From positions 1 to 26,238 of the forward strand of contig JAGZGB010000020.1 of the NCBI GenBank assembly GCA_018367495.1: a stretch of DNA of 26,238 nt, written 5' to 3'. Source of the DNA: Veillonella sp. GTDB lineage: Bacteria > Bacillota_C > Negativicutes > Veillonellales > Veillonellaceae. Below the pieces are notes generated by a model. The model was given only the letters and a program-made list of their open reading frames with translations. It did no database searches and was not told the DNA's origin. Below are positions 15,783 to 23,759 of this stretch, piece after piece. Both the position numbers and the translations under genes were made by a program. Numbering within the stretch: the first letter of the stretch is position 1; each line of letters opens with the position of its first letter.

Positions 15783-16390
15783 TTGCTATAATCGATTATG
15801 ACGCAGGAAATACCTTTAATGTGCAGAAAGCATTGGCTTATATTGGCCTTGATGCGGTGCTAACATCTGATGGTGATACGATATTACATTCTGATGGCGT
15901 TATATTGCCTGGTGTAGGGGCATATGCATCGGCTGTAGCCGTTTTAAAAGATCGTGGTTTGGTTGATATAATTCATGAGGTAGTTCGCCGGGAGATACCA
16001 TTATTAGGTATTTGCTTAGGGATGCAACTATTATTTGATGAGTCTGAGGAATATGGCCCAATACCCGGCTTAGGTATCATTTCGGGTACTGTAAAAGCTA
16101 TTCCTCACAATCTTGGCTTGCATGTACCTCACATGGGGTGGAATAAAAATATAGTACGTAATCCAGATAGTACTTTTAGTCATATTGAAGGAAAATATAC
16201 ATATTTTGTTCACTCTTATTATGTAGATACAGATCCACAATATATTACGTCTACCGCTGATTATGGTATTGATGTGCCTGGGATAGTGGAATATGGTAAG
16301 GTTTTTGGAATGCAGTTTCATCCAGAAAAAAGTGGCTCAGTAGGGCTCGATTTATTACGTACTTTTGGAAGGATTACTGCTGGTAATTAG
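15779..16390 (+). CDS. hisH: Imidazole glycerol phosphate synthase, glutamine amidotransferase subunit
   Basis: 203 residues, class I glutamine amidotransferase. It supplies ammonia to HisF. The triad is visible: Cys79 in LGICLGMQLLFDESEEYG, His181 and Glu183 in GMQFHPEKSG. The oxyanion loop PGVGAY (44-49) is present. The N-terminal loop reads DYDAGNTFNVQKAL where many HisH have GNLRSV; catalytic residues are intact. It is last in the operon, away from hisA and hisF, and overlaps hisC by 4 nt. Base use seems a little more AT-rich than in hisA-hisF. No terminator follows that I can see. Confidence 0.94.
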   Translation: MIAIIDYDAGNTFNVQKALAYIGLDAVLTSDGDTILHSDGVILPGVGAYASAVAVLKDRGLVDIIHEVVRREIPLLGICLGMQLLFDESEEYGPIPGLGIISGTVKAIPHNLGLHVPHMGWNKNIVRNPDSTFSHIEGKYTYFVHSYYVDTDPQYITSTADYGIDVPGIVEYGKVFGMQFHPEKSGSVGLDLLRTFGRITAGN

Positions 16391-16423
16391 TATCAATATA
16401 GATTATCTATGCTTTTAGCTCAT

Positions 16424-16480
16424 AATGTACATTCAAAATGAGAAATCGATAATTGACACTTCTATGTTTAGATATACAAT
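16424..16480 (+). promoter_or_regulatory. Promoter of cstA with a nearby 10-bp palindrome
   Basis: TTGACA (16453-16458), a 16-nt spacer and TACAAT (16475-16480) form a strong promoter. About 20 nt upstream is the palindrome AATGTACATT (16424-16433). Leader length to the ATG at 16592 is about 105 nt. The lack of a terminator after hisH means some read-through from the his operon is possible. Confidence 0.6.
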
Positions 16481-16591
16481 ATTATTGTAAGTACTAAAAG
16501 TTTTGAGAGCCAATGTGGCATGGATGTCCAAAAGATTTATCAGATATTTTTATATAACACCATGTCACACAAGACAATTGGAGGTGTTTAT

Positions 16592-18424
16592 ATGGTTATG
16601 AATGGTATTTACTTAGTTATAGCCTCCGCGTGTATTCTAATTTTAGCATACCGCTTTTATGGGGCTTTCATAGCGGCGAAAGTATTAACCTTGGATGAAT
16701 ATCGTCCAACACCAGCTATGGTTCACAACGATGGTCACGATTACGTGCCAACTAACAAATGGGTAACATTTGGTCATCACTTTGCAGCGATTGCTGGTGC
16801 AGGCCCTCTTGTAGGTCCTGTTATCGCAGCCCAGTTCGGGTATTTGCCTGGTGCATTATGGATCCTTATCGGTTCCGTATTAGCTGGCGCTGTACATGAC
16901 ATGGTTATCTTATTTGCATCCGTTCGCTATGATGGTAAATCTATCGCGGATATTGCGCGCGAAGAAATCAGTAAATTCGCTGGTTTCGGTGCTATGCTTG
17001 CTACATTGTTCCTATTGATCATCACCCTTGCTGGTATGGCCGTAGTAGTAGCTAATGCATTGCATAACTCTCCATGGGGTTTCTTCTCCGTATTTGCTAC
17101 CATTCCAATCGCTATTTTTATTGGTATTTATTTGAAATGGTTGCGTCCTGGTAAAATTCAAGAGGCAACTGTTATTGGTGTAGCATTAATCTTCGCAGCT
17201 ATTATCTATGGTCCAAATGTAGCAGCTAGCGAATATGCTTCTTGGTTCACATATGACTTGCAAACCATTGAAATCATGCTTGCAGTCTATGGTTTCTTTG
17301 CAGCAGCATTGCCAGTATGGTTATTGCTTGCTCCTCGTGACTACTTGTCCACATACCTTAAAATCGGTACGATCGGCGCATTGGCTCTTGGTATTATCAT
17401 CGTAATGCCTGAAATTCAAATGCCAGCTGTTACTCCTTACCTTTGGGGTGGCGGTCCTGTATTGAAAGGTTCTGTATTCCCTTATATCTTTATTACTATC
17501 GCATGTGGTGCGTTATCTGGTTTCCATACTGTTATTGCTACAGGTACAACACCTAAAATGTTGACTAATGAAAAAGAAATCTTGCCTATCGGTTATGGCG
17601 CTATGTTAACAGAAGGTTTCATTGCTATGATGGCATTGATTGCCGCAACTGCATTGCATCCTGATGATTACTTTGCTATCAACTCTACTGTTGATACATT
17701 CAAAGCATTAGGCCTTCAAGTTCACGAATTACCAGCTTTATCTGCTATGGTTGGCGAAGATTTAATGCATCGTCCTGGTGGCGCTGTATCTCTTGCCGTA
17801 GGTATGGCACATATCTTCTCCAAATTACCTAACATGGATCATTTGATGGGCTATTGGTATCATTTCTGTATCATGTTCGAAGCATTGTTCATCATGACTT
17901 TGATCGATGCTGGTACTCGCGTAGGTCGTTACTTACTTCAAGAATTATTAGGCCATTTCCATCCTAAATTTAATGACCAACATTGGCTTCCAGGTGTATA
18001 TGGTTGTGCAGCTTTAATATGTGTGTTGTGGGGCTATCTAGTTCTACAAGGTAACATCGGTATTATCTGGCCTCTATTCGGCGTATCTAACCAATTATTA
18101 GGTACTATGACATTGGCTGTAGGTACTACAGTTATTATGCGACTTGGCCGTAAACGTTATGCATGGGTAACAGGTATTCCTTGTATACTAATGGCTATCG
18201 TTGCTATTGCGGCAGACTATGAAAACGTATTCTATAGCTATATTCCTGCTGGCAAATGGACTCTAGTAGCATTTAGTGTTGCTATGTTCCTTATGATCCT
18301 TATCGTATTGGTAGAAGCTGTACGTAGTTGGATTCGCTTGTCTAGTATTCCTCAAGATTACCGTACACAAGCTGAAATTGAATCTGAAAGCCTTGTAAAA
18401 TACGGTAAAGAAGCAAAAGCATAA
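16592..18424 (+). CDS. cstA: Carbon starvation protein CstA-family permease
   Basis: 610 residues, nearly all hydrophobic, about 15 membrane segments. Family landmarks near the N-terminus: GHHFAAIAGAGPLVGPVIAAQ, split over about 61-82, then VLAGAVHDMVILFASVRYDG; further on GALSGFHTVIATGTTPK and, near the end, FGVSNQLLGTMTLAVGTTV. CstA proteins take up pyruvate or peptides under carbon limitation; a lactate/pyruvate-using organism would profit, but the substrate is not shown here. Start: the ATG at 16592 follows GGAGGTG (16580-16586); an ATG at 16520 in frame lacks a ribosome site. Confidence 0.92.
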   Translation: MVMNGIYLVIASACILILAYRFYGAFIAAKVLTLDEYRPTPAMVHNDGHDYVPTNKWVTFGHHFAAIAGAGPLVGPVIAAQFGYLPGALWILIGSVLAGAVHDMVILFASVRYDGKSIADIAREEISKFAGFGAMLATLFLLIITLAGMAVVVANALHNSPWGFFSVFATIPIAIFIGIYLKWLRPGKIQEATVIGVALIFAAIIYGPNVAASEYASWFTYDLQTIEIMLAVYGFFAAALPVWLLLAPRDYLSTYLKIGTIGALALGIIIVMPEIQMPAVTPYLWGGGPVLKGSVFPYIFITIACGALSGFHTVIATGTTPKMLTNEKEILPIGYGAMLTEGFIAMMALIAATALHPDDYFAINSTVDTFKALGLQVHELPALSAMVGEDLMHRPGGAVSLAVGMAHIFSKLPNMDHLMGYWYHFCIMFEALFIMTLIDAGTRVGRYLLQELLGHFHPKFNDQHWLPGVYGCAALICVLWGYLVLQGNIGIIWPLFGVSNQLLGTMTLAVGTTVIMRLGRKRYAWVTGIPCILMAIVAIAADYENVFYSYIPAGKWTLVAFSVAMFLMILIVLVEAVRSWIRLSSIPQDYRTQAEIESESLVKYGKEAKA

Positions 18425-18446
18425 TAGCTTGTTGCATTAAATATTT

Positions 18447-18475
18447 AAAAGAGCACTTATTATGAGTGCTCTTTT
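18447..18475 (+). terminator. Intrinsic terminator of cstA
   Basis: AAAAGAGCACT (18447-18457) pairs with AGTGCTCTTTT (18465-18475) over a 7-nt loop, followed by ATTTT. It lies 22 nt after the cstA stop. Confidence 0.88.
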
Positions 18476-18545
18476 ATTTTAAAGATAATTAGTGTGTTGT
18501 ATAAAAATTTATTGGATTATAATACTTAAAATTCTATAGAATTTA

Positions 18546-18601
18546 TTGACATGAATAGAAATGTAATATACGATGTATGTAGTGATGTATATTACATTTC
18601 T
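18546..18601 (+). promoter_or_regulatory. amt-glnB promoter overlapped by a perfect 15-bp-arm inverted repeat
   Basis: TTGACA (18546-18551), 17-nt spacer, TACGAT (18569-18574). AGAAATGTAATATAC (18557-18571) and GTATATTACATTTCT (18587-18601) are exact inverted copies separated by exactly 15 nt, covering the spacer, the -10 and the predicted start. This looks like an operator. The arms do not fit the TGTNAN7TNACA GlnR/TnrA box. An upstream TATAAT at 18518-18523 (with TTGTAT, 15-nt spacer) is a weaker second promoter. Confidence 0.55.
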
Positions 18602-18624
18602 ACAATAAAATAGTTAGGTAACGG

Positions 18625-18663
18625 CGCCTTGCATGCAGATTTTCTGTAAGCAAGGCGTTTTTT
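18625..18663 (+). terminator. Intrinsic terminator in the amt leader (candidate attenuator)
   Basis: CGCCTTGC (18625-18632) pairs with GCAAGGCG (18650-18657). The stem continues inward to CAGA/TCTG with one A-A mismatch and one G-T pair, closing a TTT loop, and is followed by six T (18658-18663). It sits between the promoter and the amt ribosome site at 18670, only 19 nt before the ATG. cstA already has its own terminator, so this one probably acts on the amt leader RNA. Confidence 0.75.
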
Positions 18664-18682
18664 GCATGGAAAGGAGTTTCTT

Positions 18683-19960
18683 ATGGTCAATATGATTGAT
18701 ACCGGTAACACAGCATGGGTATTGTTGTGTACTGCATTAGTATTCTTTATGACACCTGGTTTAGCGTTGTTTTATGGTGGAATGGCGCGTAGTAAAAATG
18801 TGCTAGGTACGATCATGCAGAGCTTCTTTTTGATTGGCGTCATTTCTGTTGAGTTTATTTTGTTAGGATATACTTTGATTTTTGGTGATGATATATATGG
18901 TATCATCGGTGATTTTAGCAAGTTTGGTCTTGGTGGTGCAGAGACAACAGTGTTAATTAATACACATATTCCGGAGCTTGCTTTTGTAGCCTTTCAATGT
19001 ATGTTCGCTGTTATTACACCAGCCATTATGAGTGGATCTATTACTGGTCGGATGCGCTTCTCACCGTTTGTAATATTCGCTTTATTATGGTCTATTTTTA
19101 TCTATAATCCAATGGCTCATTGGATTTGGGGCGGCGGATTCCTTAGTGATTTAGGCGCATTAGACTTCGCAGGTGGACTTGCGATTCACGTGTTGTCCGG
19201 TGTGTCTGGATTGACTTTATGTATGTTGCTAGGGCGTCGTCGAGGTTATGGACGCATGCCTATGCTACCTCATCATTTGCCGATGACAATTCTTGGGGCC
19301 GCTATTTTATGGTTTGGGTGGTTTGGATTTAATGCAGGATCTGCTCTTGGTGTAGGATTCCTTGCAGCTAATGCAGTGTTAACTACGCAAATCTCTGCAG
19401 CTGTTGGTATTGTAGGATGGGTGCTAGCAGAAATGTTGCATCGTGGTAAACCTACTGTGTTAGGGGCTGCCTCTGGTGGTGTATCTGGGCTAGTCGCCAT
19501 TACACCAGCTGCAGGCTTTGTAACACCTATGGCGTCCATTATTATTGGCTTTATAGGCGCAGTTGTATGTTATCTAGCGGTAGCAATCATTAAAAATCGC
19601 CTTGGCTATGATGATTCTCTTGATGCATTCGGTATTCATGGTGTAGGCGGCACGTGGGGCGCTATTGCTACAGGTTTATGGGCTACTACAACTATTAATC
19701 CTGATGGGGCAAATGGGTTGTTCTATGGCGGCTCCTTATTAGGCCCTCAAGTACTTTCACTGGTTATTGCGTATGTGTTTGCCATTGTAGGTACATTTAT
19801 ACTATTTAAAATCGTCAGCGCTTTCATGGATATGCGTGTTAGCATTGGCTCTGAGTCATTAGGTATTGATATTAGTGAACATGGAGAAGGCGCTTATAAT
19901 CAATCTGAATTTAAAAGCTCTGGTCGATTTATTTCGTCTAATCAAACGTCCTTGTTATGA
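18683..19960 (+). CDS. amt: Ammonium transporter Amt
   Basis: 425 residues, 11 membrane segments expected. Conserved channel residues are visible: Asp161 and His169 in DFAGGLAIHVLSG, and the second twin histidine His319 in AFGIHGVGGTWGAI. FYGGMARSKN (30-39) and NPMAHWIWGGG (142-152) are family signatures. It conducts ammonium across the inner membrane. The ATG at 18683 follows AAAGGAG (18670-18676) by 6 nt; an upstream in-frame TTG at 18662 lies inside the terminator T run and is rejected. The PII gene follows 85 nt later, the usual pairing in which PII plugs the channel when nitrogen is plentiful. Confidence 0.94.
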   Translation: MVNMIDTGNTAWVLLCTALVFFMTPGLALFYGGMARSKNVLGTIMQSFFLIGVISVEFILLGYTLIFGDDIYGIIGDFSKFGLGGAETTVLINTHIPELAFVAFQCMFAVITPAIMSGSITGRMRFSPFVIFALLWSIFIYNPMAHWIWGGGFLSDLGALDFAGGLAIHVLSGVSGLTLCMLLGRRRGYGRMPMLPHHLPMTILGAAILWFGWFGFNAGSALGVGFLAANAVLTTQISAAVGIVGWVLAEMLHRGKPTVLGAASGGVSGLVAITPAAGFVTPMASIIIGFIGAVVCYLAVAIIKNRLGYDDSLDAFGIHGVGGTWGAIATGLWATTTINPDGANGLFYGGSLLGPQVLSLVIAYVFAIVGTFILFKIVSAFMDMRVSIGSESLGIDISEHGEGAYNQSEFKSSGRFISSNQTSLL

Positions 19961-20045
19961 TTTGTGACTGATAAATAGTACGTGTAACTAAAAGTTAAGT
20001 TGTATAATGAGTACTTGTATTTGGTACTGCCTAGGAGATAAATAT

Positions 20046-20408
20046 ATGAAACGAATGAAAAAGGTAGATATAATCGCTCGTGCTGAGCAATTAGAGGATC
20101 TAAAAGATGCTTTAAATCGAATTGGAGTTCAAGGCATGACGGTGTCACAAGTCTTTGGCTGTGGTTTACAAAAGGGACATACTGAAGTATATCGGGGCCA
20201 ACAATATGATGTGAATCTCATTCCTATGGTAAAAGTGGAAACCGTTGTGTGTGATGTGCCTGTCGACCTTGTAATGGATACAGCCAGAAATACATTACAA
20301 ACTGGTGAAGTAGGGGATGGTAAAATCTTTGTATACGATGTAGAAGACGCTATGCGTATACGTACAGGTACAAGAGGCACAAAAGCCGTGACCGATGACG
20401 AAGCATAA
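20046..20408 (+). CDS. glnB: PII nitrogen regulatory protein
   Basis: 120 residues from the ATG at 20046, which follows TAGGAGATA; a second ATG at 20055 (MKKVDII) would match the usual PII start and length but is far from the ribosome site. The T-loop region (about 40-58) carries Tyr54, equivalent to Tyr51 of enteric PII, the uridylylation site. The B-loop TGEVGDGKIFVYDVED (86-101) and RIRTG (104-108) bind ATP/2-oxoglutarate. Paired with amt, it should act like GlnK and regulate ammonium uptake. A TATAAT box at 20003-20008 lacks a -35, so co-transcription with amt is likeliest. No terminator follows that I can identify. Confidence 0.93.
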   Translation: MKRMKKVDIIARAEQLEDLKDALNRIGVQGMTVSQVFGCGLQKGHTEVYRGQQYDVNLIPMVKVETVVCDVPVDLVMDTARNTLQTGEVGDGKIFVYDVEDAMRIRTGTRGTKAVTDDEA

Positions 20409-20625
20409 TATTTGAATACTTAAATGGATAAAAGACGAGGTGAAGCAGATTTAAAACGCCAAGTAGATGGAGTTAAAGATGACTTTAAAAGCATTCAAAT
20501 TAAGTGATAAATGAAATGAGGATGATGTTTAGTTTCTTTCATTGTGTGTTTAATTAACTAACTTATAATAAGTCTCTGTTATCATAATTTTTGATAAAAT
20601 ACATTTTAGTATTTCGGAGGTTTTT
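20409..20625 (+). other. Intergenic region after glnB
   Basis: Mostly AT-rich. It contains a 27-codon frame (20424-20507, MDKRRGEADLKRQVDG...) with no ribosome site; it could be a gene remnant or chance. The palindrome CTTATAATAAG and -10-like boxes before 20626 may be the promoter of the next gene. No terminator for glnB is evident. Confidence 0.4.
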
Positions 20626-21015
20626 ATGAAAGTATCAAAACAAGTATCTATCGTTTTGGCTACATCTGTACTTGCCTTAGGTGTTGTTACATTGGCACCG
20701 CAACAAGCGGATGCTTCTTATGGCTATACGTATACTGATTCCCAACGTCCACCAGTATCCACTCCAACAGGTTATGTTAATCCATCTATGGGTTCTACCG
20801 TAACCGTTACAGATCCTGTACCTACTGCAAATAAAGGGACTACTTCTAAAGTTAGTGTTAATAACACCAAAGTAACTCATGTTGCACCTAAATACTCTGA
20901 TTACAATAATATGAAAACATACTCTCTAGCGGTAGCTGATTATTTTATGGCAAAGATTATGGCTTTCTTTGGTAGTGGTAATACAGTTCTTAACCGTTAT
21001 GGTCTTGGTGAATAG
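20626..21015 (+). CDS. Exported protein of unknown function
   Basis: 129 residues. Residues 1-30 are a signal peptide (MKVSKQVSIVLATSVLALGV..., cleavage after ADA). The mature part has a Thr/Pro/Val-rich, low-complexity stretch (about 42-88) and a C-terminal segment with an amphipathic helix ending FMAKIMAFFGSGNTVLNRYG. No known domain is recognised. Ribosome site CGGAGG lies before the ATG. It is probably periplasmic or surface-located, and shares a bidirectional terminator with the convergent stalk-domain protein. Confidence 0.75.
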   Translation: MKVSKQVSIVLATSVLALGVVTLAPQQADASYGYTYTDSQRPPVSTPTGYVNPSMGSTVTVTDPVPTANKGTTSKVSVNNTKVTHVAPKYSDYNNMKTYSLAVADYFMAKIMAFFGSGNTVLNRYGLGE

Positions 21016-21098
21016 TTTGCTAAATTTAGTAGGTTTAATCTCAAGTAATTGGGTTTGATTATAATTAAATTTAGCTATAACTAGATTTGGTCATTTAA

Positions 21099-21132
21099 CA
21101 TAAAAAAGGTCCCATTATGGGACCTTTTTATG
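21099..21132. terminator. Bidirectional terminator between two exported-protein genes
   Basis: AAAAAGGTCCCA (21103-21114) pairs exactly with TGGGACCTTTTT (21118-21129) over a TTA loop, and CAT/ATG extends the stem past one bulged A. Both strands carry T runs, fitting the convergent genes on either side. Confidence 0.88.
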
Positions 21133-21187
21133 TGTCTAGATTATGTTAAAGCCTTAATAGATTTGTTTTACAATCTAATAGATTTAC

Positions 21188-21934
21188 TTACCGATCTAAT
21201 CCATTAGCACGTTGGTATTCAGATACATCTGTAGATGTTGTTTGTTCATCTGTTGTGACAGTATCTTTAGCTAACGATTTTTTGATTTTGATAAGTGGTT
21301 TTTCTGTAGCTTTTGGATTTTCTTTTTTCTTCACATCCTCTTGAGATGGTGGTAAGAACGTATTGAGTTCGTTTTTGTGAGATACTTTGGTATCTGTAGG
21401 GGATGCCAATTGTGCACGTTGAGGGGCGATGAAGATTTCATCCTTTGTAATTTTTACATCGTTCAATAATAACTTAAACACTTGTGGTTTTACAAAGATT
21501 GTACCATCTACTTTGCGAGCTGTAGGTAAGAAGGTTTCAGAAGTATCAAGGTTGATAATCTTTAATTTACCGTGGCGCACTACTTCTGCAGAATCTGGTT
21601 GGATTGCTAGTGTAGCGATATTCATATCTACCAATGCTGTCTTGGTAGGTTCATCCCACGCTACTTTATAGCCCAATGCTTCAGATACTTGACGCAATGC
21701 TACGAGCGGCTGGCCGTCTACATAGATTACGTTTTGTTGACCGTTGATAGGCTCTACTACTTTACCATCTACATTGATATGATGAGCAGTTGTAACAGAT
21801 GCTGGTTTTTCAAGGTTCATAGCTGGACCAGGATTCTCCATGCCAATAGCCGCCTGTGCAGGTTGTGCTGTACCAAATGTGAAAGCTAACGCACCTACAG
21901 CGATGCTAGATAAAATAAGCTGTTTTAATTTCAT
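21188..21934 (-). CDS. Exported stalk-domain protein (copper amine oxidase N-terminal-like)
   Basis: 248 residues. Signal peptide 1-28 (cleavage near AQA). Residues about 55-105 match the copper-amine-oxidase N-terminal stalk domain, a beta/alpha repeat common in exported proteins of clostridia and Negativicutes: VIYVDGQPLVALRQVSEALG then YKVAWDEPTKTALVDM. There is no amine oxidase catalytic domain. A second beta-rich half-repeat (about 110-170) and a Lys/Thr/Glu-rich disordered tail (about 185-248) follow. Role probably structural at the cell envelope, not established. Ribosome site GGAGGT on the - strand lies directly before the ATG at 21934. Confidence 0.82.
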   Translation of the reverse strand: MKLKQLILSSIAVGALAFTFGTAQPAQAAIGMENPGPAMNLEKPASVTTAHHINVDGKVVEPINGQQNVIYVDGQPLVALRQVSEALGYKVAWDEPTKTALVDMNIATLAIQPDSAEVVRHGKLKIINLDTSETFLPTARKVDGTIFVKPQVFKLLLNDVKITKDEIFIAPQRAQLASPTDTKVSHKNELNTFLPPSQEDVKKKENPKATEKPLIKIKKSLAKDTVTTDEQTTSTDVSEYQRANGLDR

Positions 21935-22212
21935 AAGTGACCTCCATAAGGTGTTATATCATTCTGAATATATTAACGTTACCAAATGTATATGAAAATT
22001 TTATTATAAACTTAAATTTTATGCAATCTATATATAGGAGTAATATAATTGAACTGGATTATGAGAATAGGATAGAACTGTCGTTTAACTATAGTTCGAA
22101 ATCGTTTATCTCTATAAGTAGTGTATTCTTTTATATGCTATAATTAAGTATTACATGAATTATTCAATATATTTAATGATAGAGTTATAGAAGATATAGA
22201 AAGAGGTTCCTT
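21935..22212. other. AT-rich divergent intergenic region before queF
   Basis: No gene; a 68-codon frame here has a composition of untranslated DNA and no ribosome site match. It holds TGCTATAAT (22136-22144), an extended -10 for queF about 70 nt before its ATG, and TATAAC on the - strand close to the stalk-protein start. No preQ1 riboswitch is visible. Confidence 0.5.
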
Positions 22213-22710
22213 ATGGCATCCGGCAGATCTGAAAAAGAGTTACAAGGGGTAACGATGTTAGGTCACAAGACCGATTACCCTACTGATTATGCACCACAGG
22301 TGTTAGAGGCGTTTGATAACAAGCACTCTGATAATGATTACTTCGTTAAGTTTAACTGTCCTGAGTTTACAAGCTTGTGTCCTATGACAGGTCAACCAGA
22401 TTTTGCGACCATCTATATTTCTTACGTACCAGATAAGAAAATGGTAGAGTCCAAGTCTTTGAAATTATATCTATTTAGTTTCCGCAATCATGGGGACTTT
22501 CACGAGGACTGCATCAACATCATCATGAAAGACCTTATGAAGTTGATGGACCCTAAGTACATCGAGGTGTGGGGCAAGTTTACGCCGCGCGGTGGTTTGT
22601 CCATCGATCCATACGCAAACTACGGCAAGCCTGGTACAGAGTGGGAAAAGACTGCAAAAGAGCGACTTCATTTCCACGACATGCAGCCTGAGCGCGTAGC
22701 ATACCGTTAA
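22213..22710 (+). CDS. queF: NADPH-dependent 7-cyano-7-deazaguanine reductase
   Basis: 165 residues, the short YkvM-type form with a T-fold. It reduces the nitrile preQ0 to preQ1 on the way to queuosine in tRNA. Catalytic Cys56 and Asp63 are seen in [13 protein letters not shown], and the QueF signature is at 79-92 ([14 protein letters not shown]), followed by His97-Glu98, the substrate-binding pair. Ribosome site AAGAGG lies before the ATG. Other queuosine genes are not in this window. The next gene starts 1 nt after the stop. Confidence 0.95.
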   Translation: MASGRSEKELQGVTMLGHKTDYPTDYAPQVLEAFDNKHSDNDYFVKFNCPEFTSLCPMTGQPDFATIYISYVPDKKMVESKSLKLYLFSFRNHGDFHEDCINIIMKDLMKLMDPKYIEVWGKFTPRGGLSIDPYANYGKPGTEWEKTAKERLHFHDMQPERVAYR

Positions 22711-22711
22711 T

Positions 22712-23572
22712 ATGGTATACGAATATTTAACAATGGTCACATCGTTCATAATATTTTTTATGATCGGTGTGATCTTGTCTATTCACCCTGCATCCATAAT
22801 CGTAGGGGAGCATACGAAGTTATCACATCTCAGTCGATGGACTCGGTGGAATGGGTATCTTATTTTCATGTTGACTCTATTTATCGTAGATGTACTCATA
22901 ACAAATGGCCTATATGCTGGATTTTATGATGTGTATGGCAATCTATCTGCTCTACATGAGCTGACAGTTGATCCGATGGTTATATTCTTTAGTGAAAGCT
23001 TCCAAATAGGAGTTGTTGTTGTTTTTGTTCTAGTGTTGCTACAAGTGTTAGGCATCGTCGATTTGGCTCATGGTGAAAGAAATCTATCGTTTCATTATGA
23101 CCAACTACATCAAGGCAAAGAACAACCTTCCTGGATGGAGCAGTACATGGCCCGTGAAAAGGGTGGGTTGGGTTTAGCTCTTGTAGGGTTGCTTTACATG
23201 ATGCGGATGACTATGAGAACCGTGTGGCCGTATATTATATGTCTTATGTGGTTTAAGCTTATAGCTATATTCGCTAATGTGCTGCTTTCACCAGTAATCA
23301 ATCGAATCATGCATGATGAATCGATGGCATCAACGTATATCATATTAGATCCTTATGTAGCGACATATCTCATCGCTGGATTCCTATGGGGGCATATAGC
23401 ACTGCATTATGATATAGAAAAGGCCTATAATGTGGCGAATAGCGTTGTTATAGCCATCATTCCACGTCTTAGCGTTATGCTAGGGGCGGTCATCTTTATT
23501 GGACTCGCGCTAGCTATCATTATGGTGCCTGTTACATGGGATACGGTAGTAGACACACTGACAAACCTATAG
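22712..23572 (+). CDS. Multi-pass membrane protein of unknown function linked to queF
   Basis: 286 residues with about seven hydrophobic segments (near 5-25, 48-70, 93-117, 151-168, 170-197, 212-231, 245-276). A charged loop between segments 3 and 4 (about 118-150) is the main soluble part. I recognise no family; it does not look like the known queuosine-precursor transporters YhhQ or QueT by eye. The ATG begins 1 nt after the queF stop and has no ribosome site of its own, so translation is coupled to queF. The tight linkage suggests shared expression, not necessarily shared function. Confidence 0.7.
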   Translation: MVYEYLTMVTSFIIFFMIGVILSIHPASIIVGEHTKLSHLSRWTRWNGYLIFMLTLFIVDVLITNGLYAGFYDVYGNLSALHELTVDPMVIFFSESFQIGVVVVFVLVLLQVLGIVDLAHGERNLSFHYDQLHQGKEQPSWMEQYMAREKGGLGLALVGLLYMMRMTMRTVWPYIICLMWFKLIAIFANVLLSPVINRIMHDESMASTYIILDPYVATYLIAGFLWGHIALHYDIEKAYNVANSVVIAIIPRLSVMLGAVIFIGLALAIIMVPVTWDTVVDTLTNL

Positions 23573-23626
23573 ATAAACCTAGTTATTTCCTGTATATTTA
23601 GGGTTTTAAAAGCGGTTCTCATTCTC

Positions 23627-23656
23627 TTGACAATGCATAGATGCAGGTGATAGAGT
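23627..23656 (+). promoter_or_regulatory. Possible promoter of cysK-cysE
   Basis: A perfect TTGACA (23627-23632) is followed after 18 nt by TAGAGT (23651-23656), a moderate -10. Transcription would begin near 23663 and give a leader of about 120 nt. The 7-mer TTCTCAT and its inverse ATGAGAA flank this promoter, about 47 nt apart. Confidence 0.45.
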
Positions 23657-23674
23657 ATGATTGTATTTATGAGA

Positions 23675-23701
23675 ATACACGAATGGTTATATCCAGTGTA
23701 T
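23675..23701 (+). promoter_or_regulatory. Leader hairpin upstream of cysK
   Basis: ATACAC (23675-23680) pairs with GTGTAT (23696-23701), with an inner TGG/CCA stem and a 6-nt loop. It lies in the predicted cysK leader before the terminator hairpin, a layout seen in attenuated leaders. It does not match any riboswitch class I know. Confidence 0.35.
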
Positions 23702-23726
23702 AGAGACATAACAAGGTGAATTTTAT

Positions 23727-23759
23727 ATCGTCCTTGGGAGGTTCCTAAGGACGATTTTT
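23727..23759 (+). terminator. Intrinsic terminator directly upstream of cysK (candidate attenuator)
   Basis: ATCGTCCTT (23727-23735) pairs with AAGGACGAT (23747-23755), followed by five T (23755-23759). It ends 27 nt before the cysK ATG and 15 nt before its ribosome site. It could terminate the queF operon, or act in the cysK leader, since a TTGACA lies between it and the queF operon. Confidence 0.75.

Noticed and set aside
18557..18601. GlnR/TnrA box in the amt promoter
   Set aside because: TGTAA and TTACA half-sites are present but the spacing is far larger than the 7 nt required.
20424..20507. 27-codon frame after glnB (MDKRRGEADLKRQ...)
   Set aside because: No ribosome site, very short, no recognised family; kept only as a note because its charged helical composition could be a gene remnant.
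21937..22143. 68-codon frame upstream of queF
   Set aside because: Starts inside the promoter region of the - strand stalk-protein gene, has no ribosome site and a composition like untranslated AT-rich DNA.
22195..22230. AGAGGTTCC before queF resembles the start of a preQ1-I riboswitch
   Set aside because: The matching 3' stem and the A-rich tail are missing, and the string is simply the queF ribosome site followed by its start codon.
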